From the NCBI GenBank assembly GCA_937890005.1, contig CALBZA010000083.1, forward strand, positions 62,001 through 126,000: a stretch of 64,000 nucleotides of DNA, given 5' to 3'. A model generated the notes under the pieces. The model was not told where the DNA came from and did no database searches. It was given only the letters and a program-made list of their open reading frames with translations. This document shows positions 18,001 to 25,098 of the stretch, piece after piece. The stretch comes from an uncultured Verrucomicrobia subdivision 3 bacterium (GTDB taxonomy: Bacteria; Verrucomicrobiota; Verrucomicrobiia; Limisphaerales; DASXHY01). A program made the position numbers and the translations under genes. Numbering within the stretch: position 1 is the stretch's first letter; each line of letters starts with the position of its first letter.

Positions 18001-19131
18001 GTGACGTTCCAGCTCACGAACATGAGCGCCGACTTCAACCTGGTGGTGCGCCGAGGCGGTCCGTTGCCGACGGTGGCAAACAACCATTACGGCAGCTTCA
18101 ATCCGGGAACGATGGATGAGGACATCATTGTCTTCCCAGACTCGCGGATTCCGCTCGCTCCGGGTCGGTGGTATCTCGGCGTGTTCAACAACAGCGGTGT
18201 GACGAACGGCGTTTACACGATTGTGGCGTCCGAGCATACGAACGCGTTCCCGACGATCATCACGCTGACGAATGGAATTCCTTACGCCAACACCATTCCG
18301 CCGGGCGGGGTGCAGTATTACCGTTACCTGGTTTCGCCCAATGGGGTTCGAGCGCAGTTCGAAGTCCTGACGCCAAGCGGCGATGTGGCACTGGCGGTTC
18401 GGAAAGGATTGCCGCTGCCATCGATCGGTGACGCGGATTATGAGAGCGACAACCCGTCGTTGAACAACGAGTGGATCAGCATCGTGACGAATTCGACCCC
18501 GGTGCAACTCACGCCTGGAAACTGGTTCCTGGCCGTGACGAATCATTTCAACGTTCCGGTGACCTACAACGTCAAGGCCACCGAATGGCTCTCCACCGGC
18601 AGACCGGTGACTGTGATCGACACCGTTTACAATCCGCCGTTCGGGACGAACGGTGCGACCTTCTGCATCACCTGGAGTGCGCTGCCCGGTGTGCCGTATT
18701 ACGTGCAGGCGGTAACCAATCTCGCCGACACCAACTGGATAAACGTTTCGGGGACGATCGTGGCTGATGGGTTTATTGAGACGTATTGTGTTCCGGTCAC
18801 GGGCGACTACCAGTTCTTCAGGGTGGTGGAGGGCTTTGCTCTGGAAAGCTTCCCGCAGCCATTGAACTTCAGGGTCGGACCGGCGACTTACCTCGGAACG
18901 AATGGATTCATGCTCACCTGGTCCGGTCTGGCGACATCGGTGTATCAGCTGCAATGGACAACGAACCTGTCACCAGCTGTCTGGACGGCGTTCAATCCGA
19001 CGAATCTGACATCGACGAACATGTTCGAGCCGCACGGTTACACAAATGGCATCTATTCGTTTTTCGATGACGGCACGCAACCGACGCCCGCCCCGGAGTT
19101 CAAGTTCTACCGCGTGTTGTTGTTGGAATAA
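12073..19131 (+). CDS. Giant secreted subtilisin-like (S8) serine protease
   Basis: A 2352-residue extracytoplasmic protease. An N-terminal hydrophobic helix (LLWFLLSVVCFVGAVYFW) is a signal or anchor. Residues of about 90-280 look like a propeptide. The catalytic domain carries Asp318 (NDSGVNGSHPDL), His347 (GHGTHVG), an oxyanion Asn456 (AAGNEGN) and Ser695 (GTSMAAP). A long array of beta domains follows, including a proprotein-convertase P-type domain near 1436 (VDVGVAIQHPRISDLALTLI) and several PPC-like modules (YYIGVYNP, WYLGVFNN, WFLAVTNH). Two copies of a C-terminal Trp/Tyr module end the chain (LTWSGLATSVYQLQW ... FKFYRVLLLE). No PEP-CTERM tag. ATG 12073 is preferred; a GTG lies 3 codons upstream. 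It may mature or degrade surface proteins. Confidence 0.92.
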   Translation: MRLRSLLWFLLSVVCFVGAVYFWRLGDRMNEQQRPAAAASAPTNAFELKRVNTVKHASTAPVDLFTRSADSTNAAALSVSNISLQVKYRVSNTPKTAGQLAGDSMAILLANALIDLRQPMNLSIPDSLKAKDDPGAYIVQARGPINDLFRSRLQQIGAEIVSYIPNNAYLVRASTSQARQLRGSMGVQAVLAYEPYYKVDARLLDFLLNEKSTMPRPEALNVVVFNDALEPTREALENLGGRIVGQGMTPFGMQFTVAGLNDIPAVAGLPGIGNVEAYTPRRPATDLARVRVGIAPYYTNEDNYVGLMGNNVMVQVNDSGVNGSHPDLTGRVFGPASTNDPNGHGTHVGVIIAGDGSQSTTVSNASGSILPPVDKQFRGMAPQATLYALQFDDPFYSDFELQQEAAKTNAWISNNSWGYGDNGYNIASASFDAAVRDSLPSTSGSQPVLYVFAAGNEGNGDDNGLGGSPQSILSPGTAKNVITVGAIEQFRGITNEVVAKGVTNAVWEAETDSQDQVAAFSSRGNVGIGVEGDFGRVKPDVVAPGVFLVSGRSPDWDEAAYYNPTSYIGNTLEGQVVQPDSLQRDSVYVPGNAVGLIVKVWGQAPDVDLPIYVRENDFPTSGDPSGINRVELPGTAPLTTETVWFYSVGNPTNVPVRYNVSTTLILTNELGDYYTVLSNLNNELGDNYRYESGTSMAAPVVSGTLALIADFFTNHLSMVPSPALMKAMLINGARPVSGIYDLDPRKDSNAGDIRNYQGWGLINLTNSLPFGFVSNSPSIGKLMDVPTPDPGTPIFVVEQDPTNALATADSRTFNIQVQAEAVDDPLRITLVWTDPPGNPAAGIKLVNDLDLVVTNIDANLIYYGNDIPEGANFTTAIDSTDTNVVARVDNINNVESVIIPPPLATNYSITVYGRAVNVNAITAHTNKVAQDYALVISSGLGTASNAFKVTSASSTSVAYTNVTYMTNQFGGDTNSTVTGGMLLNQHVGANSPLIGNNNTVPLGTGTTWGEAGANGVLYLGTTNQWHFYVLTNENNYTNAAFITFLPPTLAVPRMGGTNYDQSEEISRFEGDIDMYVTTDSRLLQLDPAVFNSSTTFKAVTRGGTEVIGLTNATSFGGNVFYVGIHAQDQQAAEYGFFGGFSLLPFSEEDGNGVRMRAINVPQIIPDGSPAQPGAARILSICIQPLDVRRVIVTNLWITHENFGDLVGNLSHGQQFAVLHNHMPNPDPDDVDVLLTFEDNEENDFPALRSEGPGSLRDFVGERGEGLWLLTEIDDALGYTGRVNDVTIRLERQPDPGADLDLDIATNSFRFTYVDVPPEATNLIISILNNTGPLELYLRRDNFPTRTEYDHFFEIPAGGATNSISTESNPPLQPGRYYIGVYNPTDDEQTVTIRIDLEYLMGEVATIDLTHFGPDNILDDAITYSSIHVPYDRRIARVDVGVAIQHPRISDLALTLIAPNGKRVLLAENRGAETANMGFILPPVTNTFETIDPIFAITNSNVAVTNTLAITNTSGVLVIDFDFYTQPDMIDVYYGDTNIFSSGLVNSNGTFTIPFGPGEATNIMIVVNRNNPNNPGTAWTITPSIITQEGTYFVFSENDVVQVREDVVIPAKTQLPIKFAIPPFIGSSNRTVGPLILSSDFNSAGVSNYPPGSSLDGWTTTGPADVEADLSGGAYVSLPAASAIETNVPAGSGTEYVVSFRYALGAGPAASAGADIMVGDANISLIAADPIWQKFSTNYTGAASLLTFAAHATNESAILFDDIEVRELGQSVTNYYFPEESLEDLIAESALGEWQLEIWDNRVGPAGVTNAPQLLSWQLRFVFDRESTPTISLEHDVPQTNSIPECSMQIYSVNVPLWAQYITNTLISVDPPINVTVFFTTNSLPTTNDIAAGSGTFDMWPLSTTTNGGFIPPQVVPGGRYYIGVLNPCGSGTNVSVAFKIEFDTTPLENAVPVTGTNDVPSLPRYFYFDVSPDATAVTFQLTNMSADFNLVVRRGGPLPTVANNHYGSFNPGTMDEDIIVFPDSRIPLAPGRWYLGVFNNSGVTNGVYTIVASEHTNAFPTIITLTNGIPYANTIPPGGVQYYRYLVSPNGVRAQFEVLTPSGDVALAVRKGLPLPSIGDADYESDNPSLNNEWISIVTNSTPVQLTPGNWFLAVTNHFNVPVTYNVKATEWLSTGRPVTVIDTVYNPPFGTNGATFCITWSALPGVPYYVQAVTNLADTNWINVSGTIVADGFIETYCVPVTGDYQFFRVVEGFALESFPQPLNFRVGPATYLGTNGFMLTWSGLATSVYQLQWTTNLSPAVWTAFNPTNLTSTNMFEPHGYTNGIYSFFDDGTQPTPAPEFKFYRVLLLE

Positions 19132-19422
19132 CCGGCCATCCGAATGTAGGGCAAACGCGTGTCCGCGTTGGTGGGTGGTTTCGAATGGGGAGCGCAGCCG
19201 CCCCGGCTGCAGTTCGGAGCGCCCTCGCGCCGAACAAACGCATGACGGGACGGACTAAACAGTCTGGCGATTCCGACGTCGAATGCGGGTCACGATGGTG
19301 CGATCTGCTGTGTCCGAGGCGGGCGCGATTCCCATTTCAACCGCCTCGTTCCAACCAAGGATCTCGTCTTCGCTCTATTTCCTTCGCTGGCTTCCGTAAT
19401 GCATGTTCAGCCGGCGAAGCGA

Positions 19423-20910
19423 TTACGCCTTCGGCTTCAGCTGCGGGAACAGGATCACATCGCGGATGCTTTCCTGTCCGAGCAGCATCATGCAAAGGCG
19501 ATCGATGCCGATGCCGATGCCGCCGGCGGGGGGCATGCCGTGTTCGAGAGCGACGAGGAAGTCTTCATCGAGCTTCTGTTGCTCGCCACCGGCCTGATGT
19601 TCGAGCGTTTCGCGCTGCTGGATTGGATCGTTCTGCTCGGTGTAACCCGGAGAAATTTCCTGGCCGTTGATGCAGCATTCGAACACTTCGACTGTGGTGG
19701 GATCGTCGGGTGACAGTTTTGCCAGCGGCACGAGTTCCTTCGGCAAGTGGGTGACGAACGTCGGTTGAATGAGCGTCGGCTCCACGAGCTTTTCGAACAC
19801 CGCGCCCGTGACTTCGAAGTCTTCGTAGCCTTTGGCGATGTCGCCCGCGAGTTTGAGATCTTCAATGGCGCGACGGCGACGTTCCTCCGGCGTGACCTCG
19901 AACCAGTCGTTTCCAGCCACGGCGCGGACGAGGTCTTTGTATCTGGCGCGCTTCCAGGGGCCTGTCAGGTCGATCGTCTTGAGCACCTTGCCTTCAGCAT
20001 CCTTGTGCTCGATTACCAGCGTTCCGAGAACTTTCTGCGCCACGGTTGTAATCAACGACTCGACGGTCTCCATCATCGTCTCGTAGTCGCCGAAAGCCTG
20101 ATATGCCTCCAGCATTGTGAACTCCGGATTGTGCCTGCGTGAAAGTCCTTCGTTGCGGAAGTTCTTTCCGATCTCGAACAGCTTGTCGATGCCGCCGACG
20201 AGCAGACGCTTGTGATAAAGCTCCAGCGCGATGCGAAGGTAAAATTCGCAGCCGAGCGCATTGTGAAATGTCTTGAACGGCTGTGCCGCTGCACCGCCGG
20301 GAATCGACTGCATCGCGGGCGTTTCCACTTCCACATATCCGCGGCTGTGAAAGAACTGCCGAATTTCGTGAATGATCGCACTCCGCTTGAGCATCACGTC
20401 CTTCACGTCCGGGTTGCTCATCAGATCGAGATAACGCTGACGATAGCGAATCTCGGTGTCCTCGATGCCATGCCACTTGCTCGGTGGCGGACGCAGCGCC
20501 TTCGCAAGGATGGTGAACGATTCCAGCTTGATGCTCGGTTCGTTGGTCTTGGTGCGAAACATCGTGCCGGTCACGCCGATGAAGTCGCCGAGATCGAGAT
20601 GGGTGAAAATGTTGAACTGCTCGTCGCCGATGACGTTTTTCTGCGCGTAAACCTGGACGCGGCCGCTCTGGTCGCGGACGTCGATGAACATGCTTTTGCC
20701 CATGTCGCGATGGGCGGTGATGCGCCCGGCGACGGAAACGCGGGTGCCTTCGGGCAGGTCGCCCCTGTCGAATCCGGAACGTGCGTCGTTGCAGGAGCGA
20801 TCGGGGGTGAACTTGTTCTTGAACGGATCAATGCCCCTGGCGCGCAGAGCCGTGAGCTTGGCTTTGCGTTGTTCGATCAAAGAATCCAACGATTGATGCT
20901 GCTGTTCCAT
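19423..20910 (-). CDS. lysS: Lysyl-tRNA synthetase, class II
   Basis: Charges tRNA-Lys in the cytoplasm. At 495 residues it has the usual LysS length. The N-terminal OB-fold anticodon-binding domain covers about 50-150 (VSVAGRITAHRDMGKSMFID). Class II motif 2 lies around SRRHNPEFTMLEAYQAFGDY and motif 3 is GGIGIGIDRLCMML near the C terminus. The start MEQQHQSLDSL is chosen because it gives the normal N terminus; the frame stays open 32 codons further upstream without similarity to LysS. Divergently arranged with purN across a 383-base gap. Confidence 0.96.
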   Translation of the reverse strand: MEQQHQSLDSLIEQRKAKLTALRARGIDPFKNKFTPDRSCNDARSGFDRGDLPEGTRVSVAGRITAHRDMGKSMFIDVRDQSGRVQVYAQKNVIGDEQFNIFTHLDLGDFIGVTGTMFRTKTNEPSIKLESFTILAKALRPPPSKWHGIEDTEIRYRQRYLDLMSNPDVKDVMLKRSAIIHEIRQFFHSRGYVEVETPAMQSIPGGAAAQPFKTFHNALGCEFYLRIALELYHKRLLVGGIDKLFEIGKNFRNEGLSRRHNPEFTMLEAYQAFGDYETMMETVESLITTVAQKVLGTLVIEHKDAEGKVLKTIDLTGPWKRARYKDLVRAVAGNDWFEVTPEERRRRAIEDLKLAGDIAKGYEDFEVTGAVFEKLVEPTLIQPTFVTHLPKELVPLAKLSPDDPTTVEVFECCINGQEISPGYTEQNDPIQQRETLEHQAGGEQQKLDEDFLVALEHGMPPAGGIGIGIDRLCMMLLGQESIRDVILFPQLKPKA

Positions 20911-20999
20911 AAAAGTCGCGACTGGAAAAGAAACACGAAGCGCTTGGGAAAGCCAAGGCTTTAACCGGCGGATTCTGTAGTGAGTGCAACCTAAGAACA

Positions 21000-21104
21000 C
21001 ACGCACCAGAATTCATGAAATATTCAGCGAAGCGGGTGTTAGCATCTCCCTCTCTTCCGGGCGAAACCGGAGGAGAGGGCAGGGGAGAGGAGGGAATATT
21101 TCAT
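21000..21104 (-). repeat. Palindromic MITE/REP-like element, copy 1
   Basis: Perfect 11-bp terminal inverted repeats, ATGAAATATTC (21015-21025) and GAATATTTCAT (21094-21104), enclose a 13-bp hairpin: CCCTCTCTTCCGG (21048-21060), loop GCGAAA, CCGGAGGAGAGGG (21067-21079). Read on the minus strand, both halves and the flank match the element at 11868-11997. It lies upstream of lysS, so it is not a terminator for that gene. The rest of the lysS-purN gap (20911-21293) holds only a small palindrome at 21131-21148. Confidence 0.75.
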
Positions 21105-21130
21105 CGTGCTGCGCTCCTCCGTAGTGCAGA

Positions 21131-21148
21131 GCAGATTTTCCAATCTGC
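21131..21148. repeat. Short palindrome shared with 59690-59716
   Basis: GCAGATT-TTCC-AATCTGC is a 7-bp hairpin. On the minus strand it reads as part of AACCGGCAGATTGGAAAATC, closely similar to the sequence after rpoD at 59689-59708 (AACCGGCAGATTGTAAAGTC). Two occurrences suggest a dispersed repeat family; function unknown. Confidence 0.5.
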
Positions 21149-21293
21149 CGGTTCACGGGTCTTTCGAGTTTCGTGCTCCTGCTGTTGAAACTCACAACTG
21201 GAAAGTCACTTAAAGTGAAAGCAACGAATGTTCGTTTCCGTTGACCGGCGTTGCGCGCTTGCCGACTTGCGAACGCGCCTGTAAACAACGGGC

Positions 21294-21926
21294 GTGACTG
21301 TTCAGAAGACATTTCGGATCGGCGTGCTCGGCTCGGGCAAAGGTTCCAATTTCGTCGCGATCGCCGATGCCATCGCCACCGGACAGATTCCGGCCGAAGT
21401 CGCGCTGGTGCTCAGCGATGTGGAGAACGCCGGCATTCTCGAACACGCCCGCGCGCGCCAGATGCCTGCGCAGTTCATTCCGCCCGGAAAATTTCGCACG
21501 AAGCTGGACGAGGAGGCCGAGTGCGCATTTGTCGAAGGTTTGCAGGCGGCGAAGGTTGACCTGATCGTCCTCGCCGGTTTCATGCGTGTGTTGAAGGGCG
21601 ATTTTCTCCGCGCGTTTGAAGGTCGTATCGTGAACATTCATCCGTCGCTGCTTCCGTCGTTTCCCGGATTGCAGGCGTGGAAGCAGGCGTTGGATCACGG
21701 GGTGAAGGTCACCGGCTGCACGGTTCATTATGTGGATGCGGGCGTGGATTCCGGCGCCATCATCGGTCAGCAGACGGTTCCTGTTCTCGACGACGACACA
21801 CCGGAATCGTTGCATCAGCGAATTCACAAGGCCGAGCACGAGCTGTATCCGAAATGTGTCGCGGCGATTGCGCGTGGGGAGGTTTCCGTTCATGGGCGGA
21901 GGGTCGTCTGGAAGAAAAGGGGTTAA
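21294..21926 (+). CDS. purN: Phosphoribosylglycinamide formyltransferase
   Basis: Transfers a formyl group from 10-formyltetrahydrofolate to GAR in purine synthesis. At 210 residues it has the standard PurN length. Visible motifs: the phosphate-binding loop VLGSGKGSNFVAI at the N terminus, the catalytic block NIHPSLLPSFPG (Asn and His) and the folate/Asp region GCTVHYVDAGVDSGAIIGQ. The start is GTG at 21294, which gives the normal N terminus. A degenerate repeat begins at the stop codon itself. Adjacent to hisG, another nucleotide-linked biosynthesis gene, but 322 bases apart, so probably separately transcribed. Confidence 0.95.
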   Translation: MTVQKTFRIGVLGSGKGSNFVAIADAIATGQIPAEVALVLSDVENAGILEHARARQMPAQFIPPGKFRTKLDEEAECAFVEGLQAAKVDLIVLAGFMRVLKGDFLRAFEGRIVNIHPSLLPSFPGLQAWKQALDHGVKVTGCTVHYVDAGVDSGAIIGQQTVPVLDDDTPESLHQRIHKAEHELYPKCVAAIARGEVSVHGRRVVWKKRG

Positions 21927-22043
21927 CCGCAAGAGCGCAAGGAGCGCAAAGACGGAGGACTTGATGAATAGTTAGGCGTTGGGCTTTGGGCTTTAGGCGA
22001 GGGGTTGCTTCTTATCTGTATTCATCGTTGTCCATCGGTGGTT
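21923..22043 (+). repeat. Cluster of period-8/9, heptamer and period-10 arrays
   Basis: Three different short-period arrays follow purN. At 21923-21957 is a period-8/9 run (AACCGCAAGAGCGCAAGG...) starting inside the purN stop. At 21975-22002 are four heptamers of GGCTTTG type (GGCGTTG, GGCTTTG, GGCTTTA, GGCGAGG). At 22014-22043 are three decamers (ATCTGTATTC, ATCGTTGTCC, ATCGGTGGTT). The remainder of the gap to hisG has no recognised gene. Confidence 0.8.
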
Positions 22044-22248
22044 GATCCGGTTCAAATGAAAACGTGCGTTCCACAGCGCATGACTTGAAAAAACGTTCGC
22101 TTTTCCCTGCAATCCTTGGCAAATCAGGCGTTCGCGGCGGAGCAGGGGAATTCAGCTGGAACAATTTTGGTCCGCAGGATGGCAAGTTTCGCGAAGTCAG
22201 TCTCGGCGCAGTCTGGTTTCTTTCACGCTCCACAGTTTGCGACTTAAC

Positions 22249-23127
22249 ATGAGCACCAAAAAACTACGTTTCGGTCTGCCCAAAGGCAGCTTGCAGGAGG
22301 CCACCATCGAGAAGATGGCCAAGGCCGGTTTCAACATCTCGGTCAGCAGCCGGTCCTACATTCCTTATGTCGATGACGACGAGATGGAGATCCGCCTGAT
22401 CCGCGCGCAGGAGATCAGCCGTTACGTGGAACATGGTTATCTGGATTGCGGCATCACGGGCCATGACTGGATCGTGGAAAACGGTTCCAAGGTGCATGAA
22501 GTCGGCGAGTTCCTGTTCAGCAAGGTTTCGCGCCGTCCGGCCCGATGGGTTTTGTGTGTGCCGGAAAATTCACCGGTGAAGTCGGTGAAGGATCTTCAGG
22601 GCAAACGCATCGCCACCGAAGTGGTGAACCTGACCAAAAAATACCTGAAGAAAAATGGTGTCCAGGCGGAGGTGGAATTTTCCTGGGGCGCGACTGAAGT
22701 GAAGGCGCACGAACTGGTGGATGCGATTGTCGAAGTCACGGAAACCGGTTCCTCGCTCAAGGCGAACAAGCTTCGCATCGTGGACGAACTGCTCAGCTCG
22801 ACGCCGCGATTGATCGCGAACACCGATTCCTGGAAGGACAGCTGGAAGCGAAAGAAGATTGAGACGCTCGCGATGTTGCTCAAGGGTGCGCTGGATGCCG
22901 AGGCAAAGGTCGGTTTGAAGATGAACATCGCCGAGAAGAACCTGGAAAGCCTGCTCAAGAGTCTTCCGGCTCTCCGCAATCCGACGATCTCCAGTCTCAG
23001 CCTCAAGGGATGGGTCGCGGTGGAAACCATCATCGACGAGCATGTCGTTCGCGAGCTGATCCCGCAGCTCAAGGCGGCCGGCGCGGAGGGAATCATCGAG
23101 TATCCGCTGAACAAAGTCGTTTATTGA
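22249..23127 (+). CDS. hisG: ATP phosphoribosyltransferase, long (HisG-L) form
   Basis: First step of histidine synthesis: condenses ATP and PRPP. At 292 residues it is the long form with its own C-terminal regulatory ACT-like domain, so HisZ is not needed. Motifs: N-terminal LRFGLPKGSLQE, the substrate region YLDCGITGHDWI, the PRPP-binding stretch with GKRIATEVVNLTKKYLKK, and the EVTETGSSLKANKLRIVDE block. The C-terminal segment GWVAVETIIDEHVVRELIPQ fits the HisG_C domain. ATG 22249 gives a normal N terminus; a TTG four codons earlier is less likely. No other his gene is nearby. Confidence 0.95.
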   Translation: MSTKKLRFGLPKGSLQEATIEKMAKAGFNISVSSRSYIPYVDDDEMEIRLIRAQEISRYVEHGYLDCGITGHDWIVENGSKVHEVGEFLFSKVSRRPARWVLCVPENSPVKSVKDLQGKRIATEVVNLTKKYLKKNGVQAEVEFSWGATEVKAHELVDAIVEVTETGSSLKANKLRIVDELLSSTPRLIANTDSWKDSWKRKKIETLAMLLKGALDAEAKVGLKMNIAEKNLESLLKSLPALRNPTISSLSLKGWVAVETIIDEHVVRELIPQLKAAGAEGIIEYPLNKVVY

Positions 23128-23205
23128 GGCGAAACGGACAAGTTTCCGATTGGCATTTCGCTCAAACTGCATTACTCCATAGGCTCGATATTGATTTAAA
23201 ACTAT

Positions 23206-23307
23206 ATGGGTTCACTCAAAAAACGTCGGAAAGCGAAGATTAATAAACACAAACGGCGCAAGAAGCTCCGCCAGCATCGCCACAAGAAGCGCACCTGGCA
23301 GAAGTAA
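23206..23307 (+). CDS. 33-residue basic microprotein, AURKAIP1/COX24 (bS22/mS38-like) family
   Basis: A 33-residue protein with 20 Lys/Arg/His residues: MGSLKKRRKAKINKHKRRKK followed by LRQHRHKKRTWQK. The pattern of an N-terminal Gly-Ser-(Leu/Val), KKRRK, a central HKRRKKLR and a basic end matches the COX24_C/AURKAIP1 family, which includes mitochondrial small-subunit protein mS38 and actinobacterial ribosomal protein bS22. It therefore probably binds 16S rRNA in the small subunit. It lies between hisG and a TPR lipoprotein. No Shine-Dalgarno sequence is evident, and the gene is short enough to be missed by standard calling. Confidence 0.82.
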   Translation: MGSLKKRRKAKINKHKRRKKLRQHRHKKRTWQK

Positions 23308-23387
23308 TTCTGCGGTCCGACCAGCTTCGAACAACAATGGCGCAATTCGCAAAATGCGAGTTGCGCCCTGTTGGTTTATTATACCGC

Positions 23388-25094
23388 ATGTTGTTTCGCT
23401 CCGGTTTCCAACTCCTCGGTTCGTTGACACTCGGCGCTCTCCTTGTTGGCGGGTGCGGCACACCGTCGCGTTCTCATGACGGCCCTCCGCCCGGGCTGAC
23501 GAAAGCCGAAGCGGACGGAGCAATGCGGCGGATCGACCCCGAGACGCTCACCGTCGAGGCGCACGCGCACTACGCCACGGCGCTCGTTCACGAACTGAAC
23601 GGGGAATCGGATCTGGCGCTTCAGGCATTCTACGAGGCGGCCGTTCGTGACATCGAAAACGAGTCGCTGATTCTGGAGGTTTCGAGGCGGCTGATTCAGT
23701 CGAAACAATCCGAGAAGGCGCTCGAACTGCTCAAGCGCGCCACGGCGCGACCCGGTGCGTCCGGCAATCTTTTCGCGCGACTCGGATTCATCCAGTTCCA
23801 GCTCGGCAAACCGGCGGAAGCCATCGCCGCCAACCGCATTGGCGTCCGGCGCGCGCCGCGGACACTGGTGGGTTACCAGAATCTCTTCCTGATTTATCTC
23901 CAGACCGGAAAACAGGCGGAAGCGTTCGCCGTGCTGGATGATGCCGCCAAGGTTTCGAAAACAGACGCGGAGTTTCTGCTGGGCCTCGGCGAAATGTATG
24001 CGAATTACGCGGTTCAGGTTCCGGCGAAGCGCGACATCGCTCACGAGCGCGGCAAGGCGGTTCTTGAGCGTGCGGCAAAACTCAATCCTGGCGACCCGCA
24101 ATTGAAGCTTCGACTCGCGGACGCGTTCAACATGTTTGGCCAGACCGAGGCTGCAGCGGGAGTTTATCGCTCGCTGCTGGGCGATTTTGACGATGTTCCG
24201 TTTGTTCGCGACAGCATCCGCGCGAAATTGACCGAACTGTATTTGCGCGGACGCGAAACCGCCCAGGCGGCGGAGCAGCTTGAGAGTCTGATCCGTGAAA
24301 ATCCGACCGACGCCCAGGCGCATTACACCCTTGGCACCATTCGCTACGGCGAAACCAATTTCGCGCTCGCTGCCGAATCGTTTTCAAAAGTGATCGTGTT
24401 GAATCCCGGTTTCGAGCAGGCCTATTACGATCTTGCTGCCGCGCAGTTGAACGAGGGCAAAATCGATGCGGCGCTGATGACCCTTCAGCAGGCGCGGCAA
24501 CGATTCCCGCAACGATTCTTCGCCGAATACCTCAGCGGCATCGCGTTCACCCAACGGAAGGATTATACGAATGCGCTCGCACATTTCACTGCGGCGGAGG
24601 TGATCGCTGAGGCAGCGGCCAAAGCCGGCCCGATGAACCAGCTGAAGGATTCGTTTTATTTCCAGCTCGGCGCGACCTGCGAACGCGTCGGAGATTATGT
24701 GCAGGCGGAGAAATATTTTGAGAAATGCCTGGAGCTGTCACCGAATCATCACGAAGCGCAGAATTATCTCGGTTACATGCTTGCCGAACGTGGTGAGAAA
24801 CTGGACCGGGCGAAGGGATTGATCGAGCGCGCACTCGTAGCCGAACCGGACAACGCCGCCTATCTCGACAGCATGGGCTGGGTGCTCTTCAAATTGAACC
24901 GGCATGAGGAGGCGTTGAAGCATCTTCTGGAGGCGGTGGCGAAGTCGGAGGAGGAGGACGCCACGGTTTACGATCACGTGGGAGATGCTTATCAGGCGTT
25001 GAACCAGATCGAAAAGGCGCGGGAGTTCTGGAAGAAGTCTCTTGCCGTCGAGGAAAACGAGGCCGTCCGGCGCAAGCTGGAATCCAACCCGTAA
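23388..25094 (+). CDS. TPR-repeat lipoprotein
   Basis: A 568-residue protein. The chosen ATG gives a lipoprotein signal (SLTLGALLVGGC, Cys at about residue 23), so it is predicted to be lipid-anchored in a membrane facing the periplasm. A start 17 codons upstream would bury the signal. The mature part is a succession of tetratricopeptide repeats, such as AHYATALVHELNGESDLALQ, AHYTLGTIRYGETNFALAAE and EAQNYLGYMLAERGEKLDRA, up to the C terminus. Such proteins scaffold complexes, often in outer-membrane assembly or secretion; no catalytic domain is seen. The DUF2203 gene follows after 4 bases. Confidence 0.85.
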   Translation: MLFRSGFQLLGSLTLGALLVGGCGTPSRSHDGPPPGLTKAEADGAMRRIDPETLTVEAHAHYATALVHELNGESDLALQAFYEAAVRDIENESLILEVSRRLIQSKQSEKALELLKRATARPGASGNLFARLGFIQFQLGKPAEAIAANRIGVRRAPRTLVGYQNLFLIYLQTGKQAEAFAVLDDAAKVSKTDAEFLLGLGEMYANYAVQVPAKRDIAHERGKAVLERAAKLNPGDPQLKLRLADAFNMFGQTEAAAGVYRSLLGDFDDVPFVRDSIRAKLTELYLRGRETAQAAEQLESLIRENPTDAQAHYTLGTIRYGETNFALAAESFSKVIVLNPGFEQAYYDLAAAQLNEGKIDAALMTLQQARQRFPQRFFAEYLSGIAFTQRKDYTNALAHFTAAEVIAEAAAKAGPMNQLKDSFYFQLGATCERVGDYVQAEKYFEKCLELSPNHHEAQNYLGYMLAERGEKLDRAKGLIERALVAEPDNAAYLDSMGWVLFKLNRHEEALKHLLEAVAKSEEEDATVYDHVGDAYQALNQIEKAREFWKKSLAVEENEAVRRKLESNP

Positions 25095-25098
25095 ACGG

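Noticed and set aside
17515..18954. 479-codon minus-strand open frame
   Set aside because: Antisense to the subtilase gene; no recognisable motif and Arg/His-rich translation.
21048..21079. Hairpin as a terminator for lysS
   Set aside because: It lies upstream of the lysS start; transcription of lysS runs away from it. Better explained as part of a palindromic repeat.
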